The translations under genes were made by a program, and so were the position numbers. DNA of 64,000 bases. It comes from Cryobacterium sp. PH31-AA6. Its GTDB lineage: Bacteria > Actinomycetota > Actinomycetes > Actinomycetales > Microbacteriaceae. The DNA lies in contig NZ_JASISS010000016.1 of assembly GCF_030063195.1 (NCBI RefSeq), forward strand, positions 1 to 64,000. The letters run 5' to 3'. This document shows positions 44,058-54,161 of this stretch, piece by piece (position 1 is the stretch's first letter; each line of letters opens with the position of its first letter). The notes beneath the pieces were generated by a model. That model searched no databases, had not been told where the DNA came from, and saw nothing but the letters and a program-made list of their open reading frames with translations.

Positions 44058-44274
44058 TGCGCACCAGGTCGGTCAGGATGCCGCGCACCTCGTCCCCGCG
44101 CAGGATCACGATGAGCAGGCCCGCGAAGCCGACCGCCGCCATGGTCGCGATCACGTACTCCGCCGTGGCCGCACCCGTCTCGTTGCGCAGGCGACGCAGC
44201 CTTCCCTCCCCGCGGCGGGGCAGGTCGGCGTTTTCGGTGTGCCTGGTCGATGCAGGCTGGGCAATTCCGGACAT
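44038..44274 (-). CDS. DUF4244 Flp-pilin-like protein
   Basis: The 78-residue protein carries RLRNETGAATAEYVIATMAAVGFAGLLIVILRGDEV. This is a Flp-type prepilin pattern, with G/A before a glutamate and a hydrophobic helix, so it is the likely major pilin. ATG 44274 follows AGAGGAGA. An in-frame extension to 44361 adds 29 residues without an RBS. In M. tuberculosis the DUF4244 gene (Rv3656c) sits in the same place of the cluster. Confidence 0.82.
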   Translation of the reverse strand: MSGIAQPASTRHTENADLPRRGEGRLRRLRNETGAATAEYVIATMAAVGFAGLLIVILRGDEVRGILTDLVRNALTVG

Positions 44275-44559
44275 CTGGTCGTCTCCTCTCGCGTCCTTCG
44301 ACGCGGTTGTGGCCTCACGAAGGACACCAGACTCGCCTGCCCCGGCAACCCGGTGTGCCACGGGACTCGACCGGTACGCAAAACCGCCCGTTCGGTGCTG
44401 TGGAGAACAGCACGAGGCGGCGGCATCGCCCCCGGATGGTCAAGGGTCTTGCCATTTTTCGGGTTTGGTGAATGATTTGTGCACAGCTCTACCGCCGAGG
44501 CTCCACGAGGCGTAGTCTTTGTCCACCGGAGCCAATGAGCTCGGAGAATCGGGGCGCTG

Positions 44560-44664
44560 ATGGCAGACCAATCACCGAAGAAGAGCACAGGTAAGACCGT
44601 CGCAACGGAGTCTCTGAAGGTACAGCGCGCCGCCCTTAATTTGAGAACGGCACGGAACGACTAG
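44560..44664 (+). CDS. Small ORF of 34 residues followed by an intrinsic terminator
   Basis: The ORF encodes a basic 34-residue peptide starting MADQSPKKSTGKTVATES. GGGG lies 6 bp before the ATG. A strong terminator lies 32 bp after the stop on the same strand, which indicates that a short plus-strand transcript ends here. The only other genes nearby are on the minus strand. It could instead be a noncoding RNA. A second, overlapping ORF of 19 codons starts at 44534. Confidence 0.4.
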   Translation: MADQSPKKSTGKTVATESLKVQRAALNLRTARND

Positions 44665-44695
44665 AGCAGTTGGACGGAAGTTATCGTGACTTCGG

Positions 44696-44722
44696 GAGCC
44701 GGGCCTCAGGCCCGGCTCTTTT
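44696..44722 (+). terminator. Rho-independent terminator
   Basis: A 10-bp perfect stem GAGCCGGGCC/GGCCCGGCTC with loop TCA is followed directly by TTTT on the plus strand. The convergent minus-strand gene ends 72 bp further on. It defines the 3' end of a plus-strand transcript that starts in the 44.3-44.56 kb gap. Confidence 0.85.
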
Positions 44723-44794
44723 CGTTAACCGGCGAGCGTTACCCCGTTCGTCAGCCGGCGAGCGTCACCCCGTCTCTGGCTGCCCCGGGTACAC

Positions 44795-45769
44795 CTAGAA
44801 CTGCGGCAGGGTCGAGGCCAGCACCGTCATCAGCAGGGGCACGACGCCGACGAGCATGAAGGCCGGAAGCACGCAGACCCCGAGCGGGATCATCAGGGTC
44901 ACCCCGAGCGTGGCCGCTCGGCGTTGACCCTCCGCGCGGGCATCCCGCCGCACCTGCTCCGCCTCGGCGTGCAATAGCTCAGCGGCCGGCACCCCCGCAC
45001 GCGCCGACATCGCGAGCACCCGGCCGACGGCATCCGCCGATCCGGCGCGGTGCAGGGCGAACCTCTCGACCGTGTCGTCGACCAGGGCCCGCGCTCGGTC
45101 GATGGAGCAGCCACCGGCCATCGCAATCGCCGTGAGATCCAACTCGAGGCCCGGGGTCGGGTCCCGTGCCCTCGCCGCGCGAACCAGGCGTCGGTTCCAG
45201 AACTCGGCGACGAGCATCAGCCCGGCCCCGGCGACCAGGCAGATCCAGCCCGGAAGGGTGAGGAACAGCATCCGCAGGGTGTTGAAACCCATCAGGCTGC
45301 CGAAGAGCAGACCGATCACGGGCAGGAACATGACCATGCGGGCGGTCGCTTTCGGCCCGGCGAGCGCAACCTCGAGGTCGGCGTGCAGACGGCCCAGTTC
45401 ACGCAAGGACGCCGCCGACTCTCTCAGACAGGACGCCAGGGGCGCCCCGGCCTGGCTGGCCACCCGCCACGCCGCGGCGAGGCCGAGCCAGGCCTCGCCG
45501 ACCTGACCGCCCGCCGCGCCCGCCTCGGCGGCCACCGCATCCGCGATGTTCCCTCCCGTCGTTCCGGCGTTCACGGCCGCCCGCACGATCCGGGCCGTCG
45601 GCGATTCCTCCGGCAACGACCCGATCGGTTCGACCTCGACCTCGACCTCGACCAGGTTTTCCCAGGCGGACGCCGGGGAGACTCCCGCCGAGAGCAGCAC
45701 CGCGAGGCGCTGGGTGACCCGCGCGACCTCGTCGATGGCGGGAGACGCCCCGCCCGTTCGGCGCGTCAT
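44795..45769 (-). CDS. Type II secretion F-domain protein (TadB/TadC-like)
   Basis: The 324-residue inner-membrane platform protein has a T2SSF domain with membrane segments near residues 145-190 and 295-324. The cytoplasmic part includes RLAVLLSAGVSPASAWENL and, later, ELDLTAIAMAGGCSIDRARALVDDTVERF, so it looks like two F-type units in one chain. An EVEVEVE stretch near residue 41 comes from a 6-bp tandem repeat. Its start overlaps the tadA stop by 4 bp. Confidence 0.85.
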   Translation of the reverse strand: MTRRTGGASPAIDEVARVTQRLAVLLSAGVSPASAWENLVEVEVEVEPIGSLPEESPTARIVRAAVNAGTTGGNIADAVAAEAGAAGGQVGEAWLGLAAAWRVASQAGAPLASCLRESAASLRELGRLHADLEVALAGPKATARMVMFLPVIGLLFGSLMGFNTLRMLFLTLPGWICLVAGAGLMLVAEFWNRRLVRAARARDPTPGLELDLTAIAMAGGCSIDRARALVDDTVERFALHRAGSADAVGRVLAMSARAGVPAAELLHAEAEQVRRDARAEGQRRAATLGVTLMIPLGVCVLPAFMLVGVVPLLMTVLASTLPQF

Positions 45770-47004
45770 CCCACGAGCGTCGCGGGCCGGCTCGGGCCGC
45801 CGTGATCACCGGCCACGTCGTCCCCGGTAGCGCGTGCGCCCGCCGGAACCGTGCGGAGCCGCCCGTCGGCGTCGAGGGCGAACCGGCCGACCTGGGCCAG
45901 TCGGCGCGGGCCGTGCAGACGTTCGAGGTGGAGGATGAGGCCGATCGCACTGACCGCCTGCCGGGCCACGGCCTCCACTGTCATCCCGGCCACGGCGCCG
46001 AGGGCCTCGAGGCGGGTCGGCACATCCTCGAGGGAATTCGCGTGCAGGGTGCCGGCTCCCCCGTCGTGACCGGTGTTCAGGGCCGCAAGCAGCTCGCGGA
46101 TCTCCGCCCCGCGGCATTCGCCGAGCACGAGCCGGTCGGGCCGCATCCGCAACGCCTCGCGGAGCAGACTGTCCAGGCCGATCCGGCCGGCACCCTCCAG
46201 GTTGGGCTGCCGCGACTCCAGGGCGACGAAGTGCGGGTGGTCGACCCGGAGTTCCGCGACGTCTTCGATCGCCACGATTCGCTCGGTCGCCGCAGCCTCG
46301 CCGAGCAGGGCGGCGAGCAGGGTGGTCTTGCCACTGCCGGCGGCGCCCGTGATGAGCAGGTTCTCCCGGTCGAGCACTGCGGAGCGGAGCCGGTCCACGA
46401 GCAGCCGGGCCGGCTCCCCCGAGCCGAACAACCCGGCCGCGGCGAGGGCGGCCAGGGTCGGTCGATCGGCTCGCGGCAACCGGATGGACAGCAGCGTGCC
46501 CGTGCTCGAGGCCGGCGGCAGCACGGCGTGCACGCGGATGCCGTCCGCCAGCCGCACGTCCACGCACGGGCTGGCCTCGTCGATGTGCCGCCCACCGAGG
46601 GCGATCAGGCGCACGGCCAGTTCGCGCACGGCGGCCTCGCCGCACACCCAGCCCGGCTCCCGCACCGCGCCGGCGCCGGCGTCGACCCAGAGCCCGCTCT
46701 CGCCATTGACGAACAGGTCCGTGACGCGGTCACCGGCGGCGAAACCGGCGAGCGGGCCGAGCCCGGACAGCCCCTCCCGGGCCGGGAACGAGGTTATGAC
46801 GGGCAGAACGGGCCGTCCCGACACAGCGTGCTTGGCCGGCGCCCGGTCGGCAGGCCGCTCGTCCGACCGGGCCACCGACGGCGCCACCGACGGCTCCACC
46901 GACGGCTCCACCGGCCGGGTCGTCGGGGCGTTCGCCTGGTCGGTCACGTGATCCGCCCGGCCGGGTGCGGCATACGACGGAACGGCGACGAAGGGCTCCA
47001 ACAT
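45766..47004 (-). CDS. tadA: TadA/VirB11-family secretion ATPase
   Basis: The 412-residue hexameric ATPase powers the Tad-like pilus or secretion system. Walker A (ITGAAGSGKTTLL, about residue 218), the Asp box, Walker B (RMRPDRLVLGECRGAEIRELL) and the His box (NTGHDGGAGTLHANS) are present. The first 60 residues are low-complexity, with VEPS/VAPS repeats of 12 bp. No TadZ, RcpA or prepilin peptidase gene lies in the window, so the system is minimal or partly encoded elsewhere. Confidence 0.9.
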   Translation of the reverse strand: MLEPFVAVPSYAAPGRADHVTDQANAPTTRPVEPSVEPSVAPSVARSDERPADRAPAKHAVSGRPVLPVITSFPAREGLSGLGPLAGFAAGDRVTDLFVNGESGLWVDAGAGAVREPGWVCGEAAVRELAVRLIALGGRHIDEASPCVDVRLADGIRVHAVLPPASSTGTLLSIRLPRADRPTLAALAAAGLFGSGEPARLLVDRLRSAVLDRENLLITGAAGSGKTTLLAALLGEAAATERIVAIEDVAELRVDHPHFVALESRQPNLEGAGRIGLDSLLREALRMRPDRLVLGECRGAEIRELLAALNTGHDGGAGTLHANSLEDVPTRLEALGAVAGMTVEAVARQAVSAIGLILHLERLHGPRRLAQVGRFALDADGRLRTVPAGARATGDDVAGDHGGPSRPATLVG

Positions 47005-47131
47005 GCCCCGACCCTAGGCGGGCCCGCAGGACGAGCGCGGGTCTCGGCGCCGTCCGGGGACATCCGGAGAGCACCGCACCTGTGGAGGAGGGCAGCCGGT
47101 CAGGGACGGGCGTGCGTCAAAACAGAGCGTT

Positions 47132-47234
47132 AAAAAAGGGGGGCGGCACCTATTGGGGGGAACAGGTGCCGCCTCGGCAGTGCGTCGATTGGGGGGAACC
47201 AAACGCACCGCAGGTCAAAACTTTCGTTCGGACG
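47132..47234 (-). ncRNA. 6C small RNA
   Basis: On the minus strand, two consecutive stem-loops each display the identical loop GTTCCCCCCAAT, with six cytosines, the defining feature of the actinobacterial 6C RNA. The downstream hairpin has a perfect 10-bp stem (47142-47151 with 47164-47173) followed by CCCC and six T, an intrinsic terminator. The upstream stem is 6 bp (47180-47185 with 47203-47208). The 5' end is placed about 7 nt after the promoter. In M. tuberculosis the 6C RNA (B11) also lies beside the Tad-like cluster. It is thought to regulate mRNAs through the C-rich loops. Confidence 0.9.
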
Positions 47235-47240
47235 TCTCCC

Positions 47241-47268
47241 AGTGTATAAGGAAAACGAAGATGTGCAA
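47241..47268 (-). promoter_or_regulatory. Promoter of 6C RNA
   Basis: On the minus strand, TTGCAC (-35, plus coordinates 47263-47268) and TACACT (-10, 47241-47246) are 16 bp apart in an AT-richer stretch. Transcription would start near 47234, just upstream of the first C-loop hairpin. Confidence 0.6.
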
Positions 47269-47458
47269 GTCCTTTTTGTCCCCATAAATGAGGACACGGT
47301 TCACCGCCGCCCAATCGGGCCCCTTCTGGGGGGTGCGCGCCGGCCGCAATTTACTGCAACGTTGCGGCGCCCAGGCCGCTTAGGCCCCGCGACAGCCCGG
47401 TGGTGTAGCGTGAAATTGGCTCCGGTGTTGGAGCCGGGGGATACCGCTGAGGGGGTCA

Positions 47459-47559
47459 ATGACGAGCAGCGAAACAGTTCTCACGATCCAGACCGGCCCG
47501 CCCGTGGCGCCCGTAGCGCCGGTTGCACCAGTCCCGCATCGCAAAGGAGCGACATTCGT

Positions 47560-47563
<4 letters not shown>
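47459..47563 (+). CDS. Putative 34-residue leader ORF overlapping acs
   Basis: ATG 47459 follows GAGGGGG at short spacing. The ORF encodes MTSSETVLTIQTGPP, then VAPVAPVAPV, then a basic tail, and its TGA overlaps the acs ATG in the arrangement ATGA. The overlap would couple acs translation to the leader. A GGCTCC/GGAGCC hairpin lies just upstream (47418-47435). No family is known to me. The acs RBS AAAGGAG lies inside it, so acs can also initiate alone. Confidence 0.4.
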
Positions 47564-49515
<1,952 letters not shown>

Positions 49516-49545
49516 CCGCGCCGCCCACCACCCGCCAAACCTTCA

Positions 49546-49608
49546 CGCCGAACTGTGAGAAAAGTACGCCCGGAGCCGCCAGAGGCGGGCCTTGCTCACA
49601 GTTCGGCG
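49546..49608. repeat. Interrupted palindrome downstream of acs
   Basis: CGCCGAACTGTGAG (49546-49559) and CTCACAGTTCGGCG (49595-49608) are exact 14-bp complements, with an inner GCCCG/CGGGC stem. It follows the acs stop by 30 bp and precedes the acyltransferase gene on the same strand. It could attenuate read-through, but there is no T-run. It is one of several unrelated long hairpins at gene ends in this window. Confidence 0.65.
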
Positions 49609-49696
49609 ATGGATGGCGCGCCGCGGCGGGGATGACGCGCGGGGGCGCGGGGAGGGATTCACTCAATTCACAAGGGGCACCCCTAGCGTGGGGTCA

Positions 49697-50929
49697 ATGT
49701 CGCGATCCCCCTCGCCCGGCCGACTGGTCGCCCTCGATGCCCTGCGCGGCGTTGCCGCCCTGATCGTGCTCGTGCACCACGTGTCGATGACCATTCCGGC
49801 CGTCTCCGCCGCCTACGAGTCCAGCGCCGGCGTCGACTTCCTGTCGATCGGCTGGTGGACGACGCTGTCGCCGCTGAAGCTGCTCTTCGCCGGGCCCGAG
49901 TTCGTGCTGGTGTTCTTCGTGCTCAGCGGATTCGTGCTCGTGCGATCTCCGCTCGCCGCGCCCGGCTACGACTGGCTGGCCTACTATCCGCGAAGGATCA
50001 TCCGTCTCGCGGTTCCCGTGGTGATCTCCGTGGGACTGGCCGCGGCGTGGATCTACGTCTTTCCCCGCACCGGGGGCAGCGACGGCGGCGCCTGGCTGGC
50101 CCGGCAGGACAACCCCAACCTGGGGCTCGGCAACCTGCTGCGCGAGGCGAGCATCATCACCGAAACCAGCCGGCCCGACATCAACCCGCCGCTCTGGTCG
50201 CTCGCCTGGGAGATGTGGTTCTCGCTGCTACTGCCGATCGGCGTGATCCTCGCCGCGGCCAGCCGCCGCTGGAGCACGCTGTGGGTCGCCCTGCTCCTGG
50301 CCGTCTCGGCCTCCGGCTACGTCACGGGAATCGAACCGTTGATGTACCTCCCGGCGTTCGCGCTCGGCGCCCTCCTCGCGGCAAACCACGAGTCGTTGCG
50401 CGCGGGCGCCGCCCGCCTGGCCGCGCGCCGCTGGGGCACGGCCGCCTGGATCGGCCTCAGCGCACTCGGCCCGCTCCTCCTGATCGCGCACTGGCTCGCG
50501 CGGCCGCTCCTGACCGGGCCGTGGGGCGAGCTGACCCTGGCCCTGCGCGTGCCGGGCGCCGTGCTCATCGTCGCCGCGGTGGCGCTCTGGCCGCCGCTGC
50601 AACGCCCGCTGACCGCCCGCCCACTGGTCTGGCTGGGCACGGTGAGCTTCAGCCTCTACCTGGTGCACTTCCCGATCGTGGTCACGTTCGGCAACCTCTT
50701 CGGGCCGGATTTCTGGTGGCTGGGCGCCCTGATCTCCGTGCCGCTCAGCCTCGTGCTGGCCCAACTGATGACCCGATGGGTCGAGCACCCCTCGCAGAGG
50801 CTCGCCGCCGCCGCGGGACGGGCGTTCGCGCAACCGTTCCACCTGGGCACCGCGGCCACCGACCCCTCCCGCGCGGAAGGGCCGCCCCGAGCACCGCGGC
50901 GACCCTTCCGTGATTCCTCGAACGGCTAA
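49697..50929 (+). CDS. Acyltransferase family 3 membrane protein
   Basis: The 410-residue protein has about ten membrane segments. It has the AT3 motifs LDALRGVAALIVLVHHVSM (catalytic histidine region), FFVLSGFVLVR and NPPLWSLAWEMWFSLLLPIG. Such proteins O-acylate sugars of the cell surface or lipids. The C-terminal 40 residues are a Pro/Arg-rich cytoplasmic tail. Its stop codon overlaps the stop of the convergent ridA gene. Confidence 0.85.
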   Translation: MSRSPSPGRLVALDALRGVAALIVLVHHVSMTIPAVSAAYESSAGVDFLSIGWWTTLSPLKLLFAGPEFVLVFFVLSGFVLVRSPLAAPGYDWLAYYPRRIIRLAVPVVISVGLAAAWIYVFPRTGGSDGGAWLARQDNPNLGLGNLLREASIITETSRPDINPPLWSLAWEMWFSLLLPIGVILAAASRRWSTLWVALLLAVSASGYVTGIEPLMYLPAFALGALLAANHESLRAGAARLAARRWGTAAWIGLSALGPLLLIAHWLARPLLTGPWGELTLALRVPGAVLIVAAVALWPPLQRPLTARPLVWLGTVSFSLYLVHFPIVVTFGNLFGPDFWWLGALISVPLSLVLAQLMTRWVEHPSQRLAAAAGRAFAQPFHLGTAATDPSRAEGPPRAPRRPFRDSSNG

Positions 50930-51396
50930 GCGAACGAGACGATCAACTCAACCTCCACGGGCGAATCGAGCGGCAGGACCGAGACCCCGACGGCCGACCG
51001 GGCGTGCACGCCGATGTCGCCGAAGATCTCGCCGAGCACCTGCGAGGCGCCGTTGACGACACCGGGCTGGCCGGTGAACGACGGGTCGGATGCCACAAAA
51101 CCGGTGACCTTGACCACCTGCGTGATCCGGTCCAGGGAACCGATCACGGCCTTGATGGCGGCGAGAGCGTTGAGGGCGCACTGCCGGGCGTACTCCTTGG
51201 CGTCGGCGGCGGGCACGAGGCCGTGGCCGTCCCCGACCTTGCCCGTAGCCGGGAGGGCACCGGACACCATCGGCAGCTGACCGGAGGTGAAGACCAGCGA
51301 CCCGTTCGCGACGGCCGGCACGTAGGACGCGACGGGTGGCACCACGCTGGGCAGGTCGATCCCCAGTTCGGCGAGGCGCGCTTCAATCTGCGACAT
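50926..51396 (-). CDS. RidA-family protein
   Basis: The 156-residue protein resembles RidA/YjgF imine deaminase family members (FTSGQLPMVSGALPATGKVG, ARQCALNALAAIKAVIGSLDRITQVVKVTGFVAS, GARSAVGVSVLPLDSPVEVELIVSFA-like end). It lacks the classical Arg105 context of archetypal RidA, so deaminase activity is uncertain. It belongs to the longer actinobacterial subgroup. It is co-transcribed with the DUF4177 gene, 2 bp away. Confidence 0.85.
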   Translation of the reverse strand: MSQIEARLAELGIDLPSVVPPVASYVPAVANGSLVFTSGQLPMVSGALPATGKVGDGHGLVPAADAKEYARQCALNALAAIKAVIGSLDRITQVVKVTGFVASDPSFTGQPGVVNGASQVLGEIFGDIGVHARSAVGVSVLPLDSPVEVELIVSFA

Positions 51397-51398
51397 GT

Positions 51399-51566
51399 CT
51401 ATGCGCCTTCCGTTGCGGCAACCGGACGCTTGAGATAGGCGACGAGCCCACCCTCCGGCCCGGGGACGACCTGCACCAGCTCCCAGCCCTCAGAGCCCCA
51501 GTTATTAAGAATTGCGGCCGTGTTGTGGATCATCAACGGCGTCGTAAGGTACTCCCAGGCAGGCAT
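51399..51566 (-). CDS. DUF4177-like small protein
   Basis: This 55-residue protein (MPAWEYLTTPLMIHNTAAIL, then NNWGSEGWELVQVVPGPEGGLVAYLKRP) matches the DUF4177 pattern. Its core WE-x-LTTPL and GWELVQV are typical. ATG 51566 follows GGAG with 6-bp spacing. It is the first gene before ridA and diverges from the PBP gene across 51 bp. Its function is unknown. Confidence 0.75.
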   Translation of the reverse strand: MPAWEYLTTPLMIHNTAAILNNWGSEGWELVQVVPGPEGGLVAYLKRPVAATEGA

Positions 51567-51617
51567 ATGGCTCCGATTCAGGCGGTTTTTCAGGTTTTGT
51601 CCCGTAACCTCAAGTGT

Positions 51618-54161
51618 ATGTCTGCCAAAAATCGTACCGTTAGCGGAGCGCTCGGAGGGCTCATCGGTTTCGTCGGGATGAGCGCCATCGCCGGCGTCCT
51701 CGTCACCGTCGCGGTCACCCCCGCTCTGGCCCTGTCCGGCATGGCCGCGACGAATACGATCAACGTCTTCGAGAACCTTCCCGACTACCTGGCGATCGAC
51801 CAGCTGGCGCAGAAGAGCAACATCTACGCCACCCGCGACGACGGCTCGACCGGTCTCCTCGCCTCGTTCTACGACCAGAACCGCGTCGAGGTCGCCTGGG
51901 ACTCGATCAGCCCGTTCGTGAAGGATGCCGCGATCGCCGGCGAGGACCCCCGCTTTTACGAGCACGGCGGCGTGGACCTGCAAGGTACGGTGACCGGCCT
52001 GGTCACCACCATTGCCAGCGGGTCGGCTCGAGGCGGCTCGTCGATCACCCAGCAGTACGTGAAGAACGTGCTGGTGCAGAAGTGCGAGGCGCTCACCGAC
52101 GAGAAGAAGCGCACGGTCTGTTACGACGCCGCCACCGAGACGAGCCCCGATCGCAAGCTCAAGGAGATGCGGTTCGCGATCGGTGTGGAGAAGAAGTACG
52201 CGAAGGACGACATCCTCCGCCAGTACCTGAACATCACCGGTTTCGGCGGCACGGTCTACGGCATCGAGGCCGCCGCGAACTACTACTACAACACCACCGC
52301 CGCCGCGCTCACCCTGCCGCAGGCCGCCAGCCTCGTCGCGATCGTCAACAACCCGGTCAAGTTCCAGTTGGACTATCCCGACAGCGAGACCAACGGTGCG
52401 GCCAATGGATACGCGGCGAACAAACAGCGTCGCGACTACATCCTCGGCGAGATGCTCAGGTACAAGAAGATCACCCAGGCCGATCACGATGCTGCGGTCG
52501 CCGCGCCGATCGAACCCGTCATCACCGAACCGAGCACCGGATGCACGACGGCCGGCACGAGCGCGTATTTCTGCGACTACGTCACCAAGATCCTCCAGAC
52601 CGATGTGACCTTCGGTCCGGATGAGGAGACTCGCCTCGCGAACTTCCGTCGCGGCGGCTACAACGTCTACACGACCATCGACCTCGACCTGCAGAACGCG
52701 GCCGTCGCCACGATGAACGAGAACGTGCCCAAGACCTACGACGGCTGGGATGTCGGAAGCGTCATCACCAGCGTGCAGGTGGGCACCGGGCGAGTTCTGG
52801 CGATGACCCAGAACAAGAACTACACCCAGGTTGACGGGACCGACCCCAGCGCCACCGCGGTCAACTACAACACCGACATCAACCAGGGCGGATCGCGCGG
52901 CTTCCAGCCCGGATCGACGTACAAGGTCTTCACCCTCGGCGAGTGGCTCACGGAGGGACATTCCCTGAACGAGCGCGTCGACTCCCGACGCAAGTCGGAC
53001 TGGGGCACGTTCAAGGACAGCTGCCTCGGCCCCCAGTCGTTCCCGGGCTACAACCCCAAGAACGACGCCAACGAGAGCGGCACGAACTACAGCGCGCTGG
53101 AATCCACGATCGGCTCCATCAACACCGGCTTCATCGGGATGGCCAAGAAACTCGACCTGTGCGGCATCCGTAAGACGGCCGAAAACTTTGGCGTGCACCG
53201 GGCCGACGGCGACCCACTGGAGCAGGGGGCATCGGCGGTGCTGGGCACAAACGAGATCGCGCCCCTGAGCATGGCCGTCGCCTTCGCGGGGATCGCCAAC
53301 AACGGCATCACCTGCAGCCCGGTTGCGATCGACAGAATCACCGGACCGGACGGCAAAGAGCTCGCCGCGCCGAAGTCTGATTGCAAGCAATCCGTGGACC
53401 CCGCCGTCGATGCCGGCATGACGTATGCCATGCAGCGTGTGATGACAGAGGGCACGGCCACCGCGTCCAATGCCGGCACCTCGCCGCGCGTCCCGATGAT
53501 CGGTAAGACCGGTACGACCGACGGCAACAAGGACACCTGGATGAGCGGGGCGAGCAGCAAGGTCGCCACCGTCGTCGGTGTCGTCAGCGTCACCGGAGAC
53601 ATCAACCAACGCCAGGTGGACTTCCCCACTGGAACGGCCGCTACCGCCCGTCACCGGATGTGGCCGGCCGTGATGAGCGTCGCGAACGCCAGATACGGTG
53701 GCGACGCGTTCGCTGAGCCCCCGACGAAGGTGCTCCAGGCAGTGCAGATCCCGATCCCTGATCTGCGCGGCAAGTCCATGGCGGATGCCCGGTCCACCCT
53801 CGAGTCCGCCGGCTTCAGCTTCGCCGACGGCGGCGTCACCGACTCCGAGATGCCCGCCGGGACCGTCGCCAGGACCGACCCCGCCGGCGGGACCACCGCC
53901 GGTCGAGGTTCGACCGTCACGGTGTTCTCCAGCAACGGCTCCCAGGTCATCGTGCCCGATGTCGTCGGCAAAACCGAGGCTGAGGCGCGAGCCGCACTGA
54001 AGGGCTTCGCCGTGAAGAAGACCGACCAGGACGTCACCGATCCCAAACAGGTCGGAACGGTGCTGTCAATGACCCCCGCGGCCGGGTCGGGCTCCGCGCC
54101 CGGCGGCGAGGTGACGATCGTCGTCGGCAAGCTCGGTGCCGTACCGAAGGACAAGGGATGA
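51618..54161 (+). CDS. ponA: Bifunctional class A penicillin-binding protein with PASTA domains
   Basis: This 847-residue membrane enzyme polymerises and cross-links peptidoglycan. It has one N-terminal membrane segment (about 10-38) and a GT51 domain with EDPRFYEHGGVD (about 109-120) and GGSSITQQYVKN. The transpeptidase domain has SxxK at 433-436 (GSTYK), the SxN box in SINTG and KTG in GKTGTTDG near 630. Two PASTA domains lie at about 711-775 and 780-843. M. tuberculosis PonA2 has the same layout with one PASTA domain. It overlaps the phosphoesterase gene by 4 bp. Confidence 0.95.
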   Translation: MSAKNRTVSGALGGLIGFVGMSAIAGVLVTVAVTPALALSGMAATNTINVFENLPDYLAIDQLAQKSNIYATRDDGSTGLLASFYDQNRVEVAWDSISPFVKDAAIAGEDPRFYEHGGVDLQGTVTGLVTTIASGSARGGSSITQQYVKNVLVQKCEALTDEKKRTVCYDAATETSPDRKLKEMRFAIGVEKKYAKDDILRQYLNITGFGGTVYGIEAAANYYYNTTAAALTLPQAASLVAIVNNPVKFQLDYPDSETNGAANGYAANKQRRDYILGEMLRYKKITQADHDAAVAAPIEPVITEPSTGCTTAGTSAYFCDYVTKILQTDVTFGPDEETRLANFRRGGYNVYTTIDLDLQNAAVATMNENVPKTYDGWDVGSVITSVQVGTGRVLAMTQNKNYTQVDGTDPSATAVNYNTDINQGGSRGFQPGSTYKVFTLGEWLTEGHSLNERVDSRRKSDWGTFKDSCLGPQSFPGYNPKNDANESGTNYSALESTIGSINTGFIGMAKKLDLCGIRKTAENFGVHRADGDPLEQGASAVLGTNEIAPLSMAVAFAGIANNGITCSPVAIDRITGPDGKELAAPKSDCKQSVDPAVDAGMTYAMQRVMTEGTATASNAGTSPRVPMIGKTGTTDGNKDTWMSGASSKVATVVGVVSVTGDINQRQVDFPTGTAATARHRMWPAVMSVANARYGGDAFAEPPTKVLQAVQIPIPDLRGKSMADARSTLESAGFSFADGGVTDSEMPAGTVARTDPAGGTTAGRGSTVTVFSSNGSQVIVPDVVGKTEAEARAALKGFAVKKTDQDVTDPKQVGTVLSMTPAAGSGSAPGGEVTIVVGKLGAVPKDKG

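Noticed and set aside
47242-47559. N-terminal extension of acs
   Set aside because: It would run through the 6C promoter and an Arg-rich stretch. ATG 47560 has a strong RBS and gives a normal-length enzyme.
51399-53654. Minus-strand ORF of 751 codons opposite the PBP gene
   Set aside because: Only its last 55 residues, the DUF4177-like protein, look real. The rest is the antisense of a complete class A PBP.
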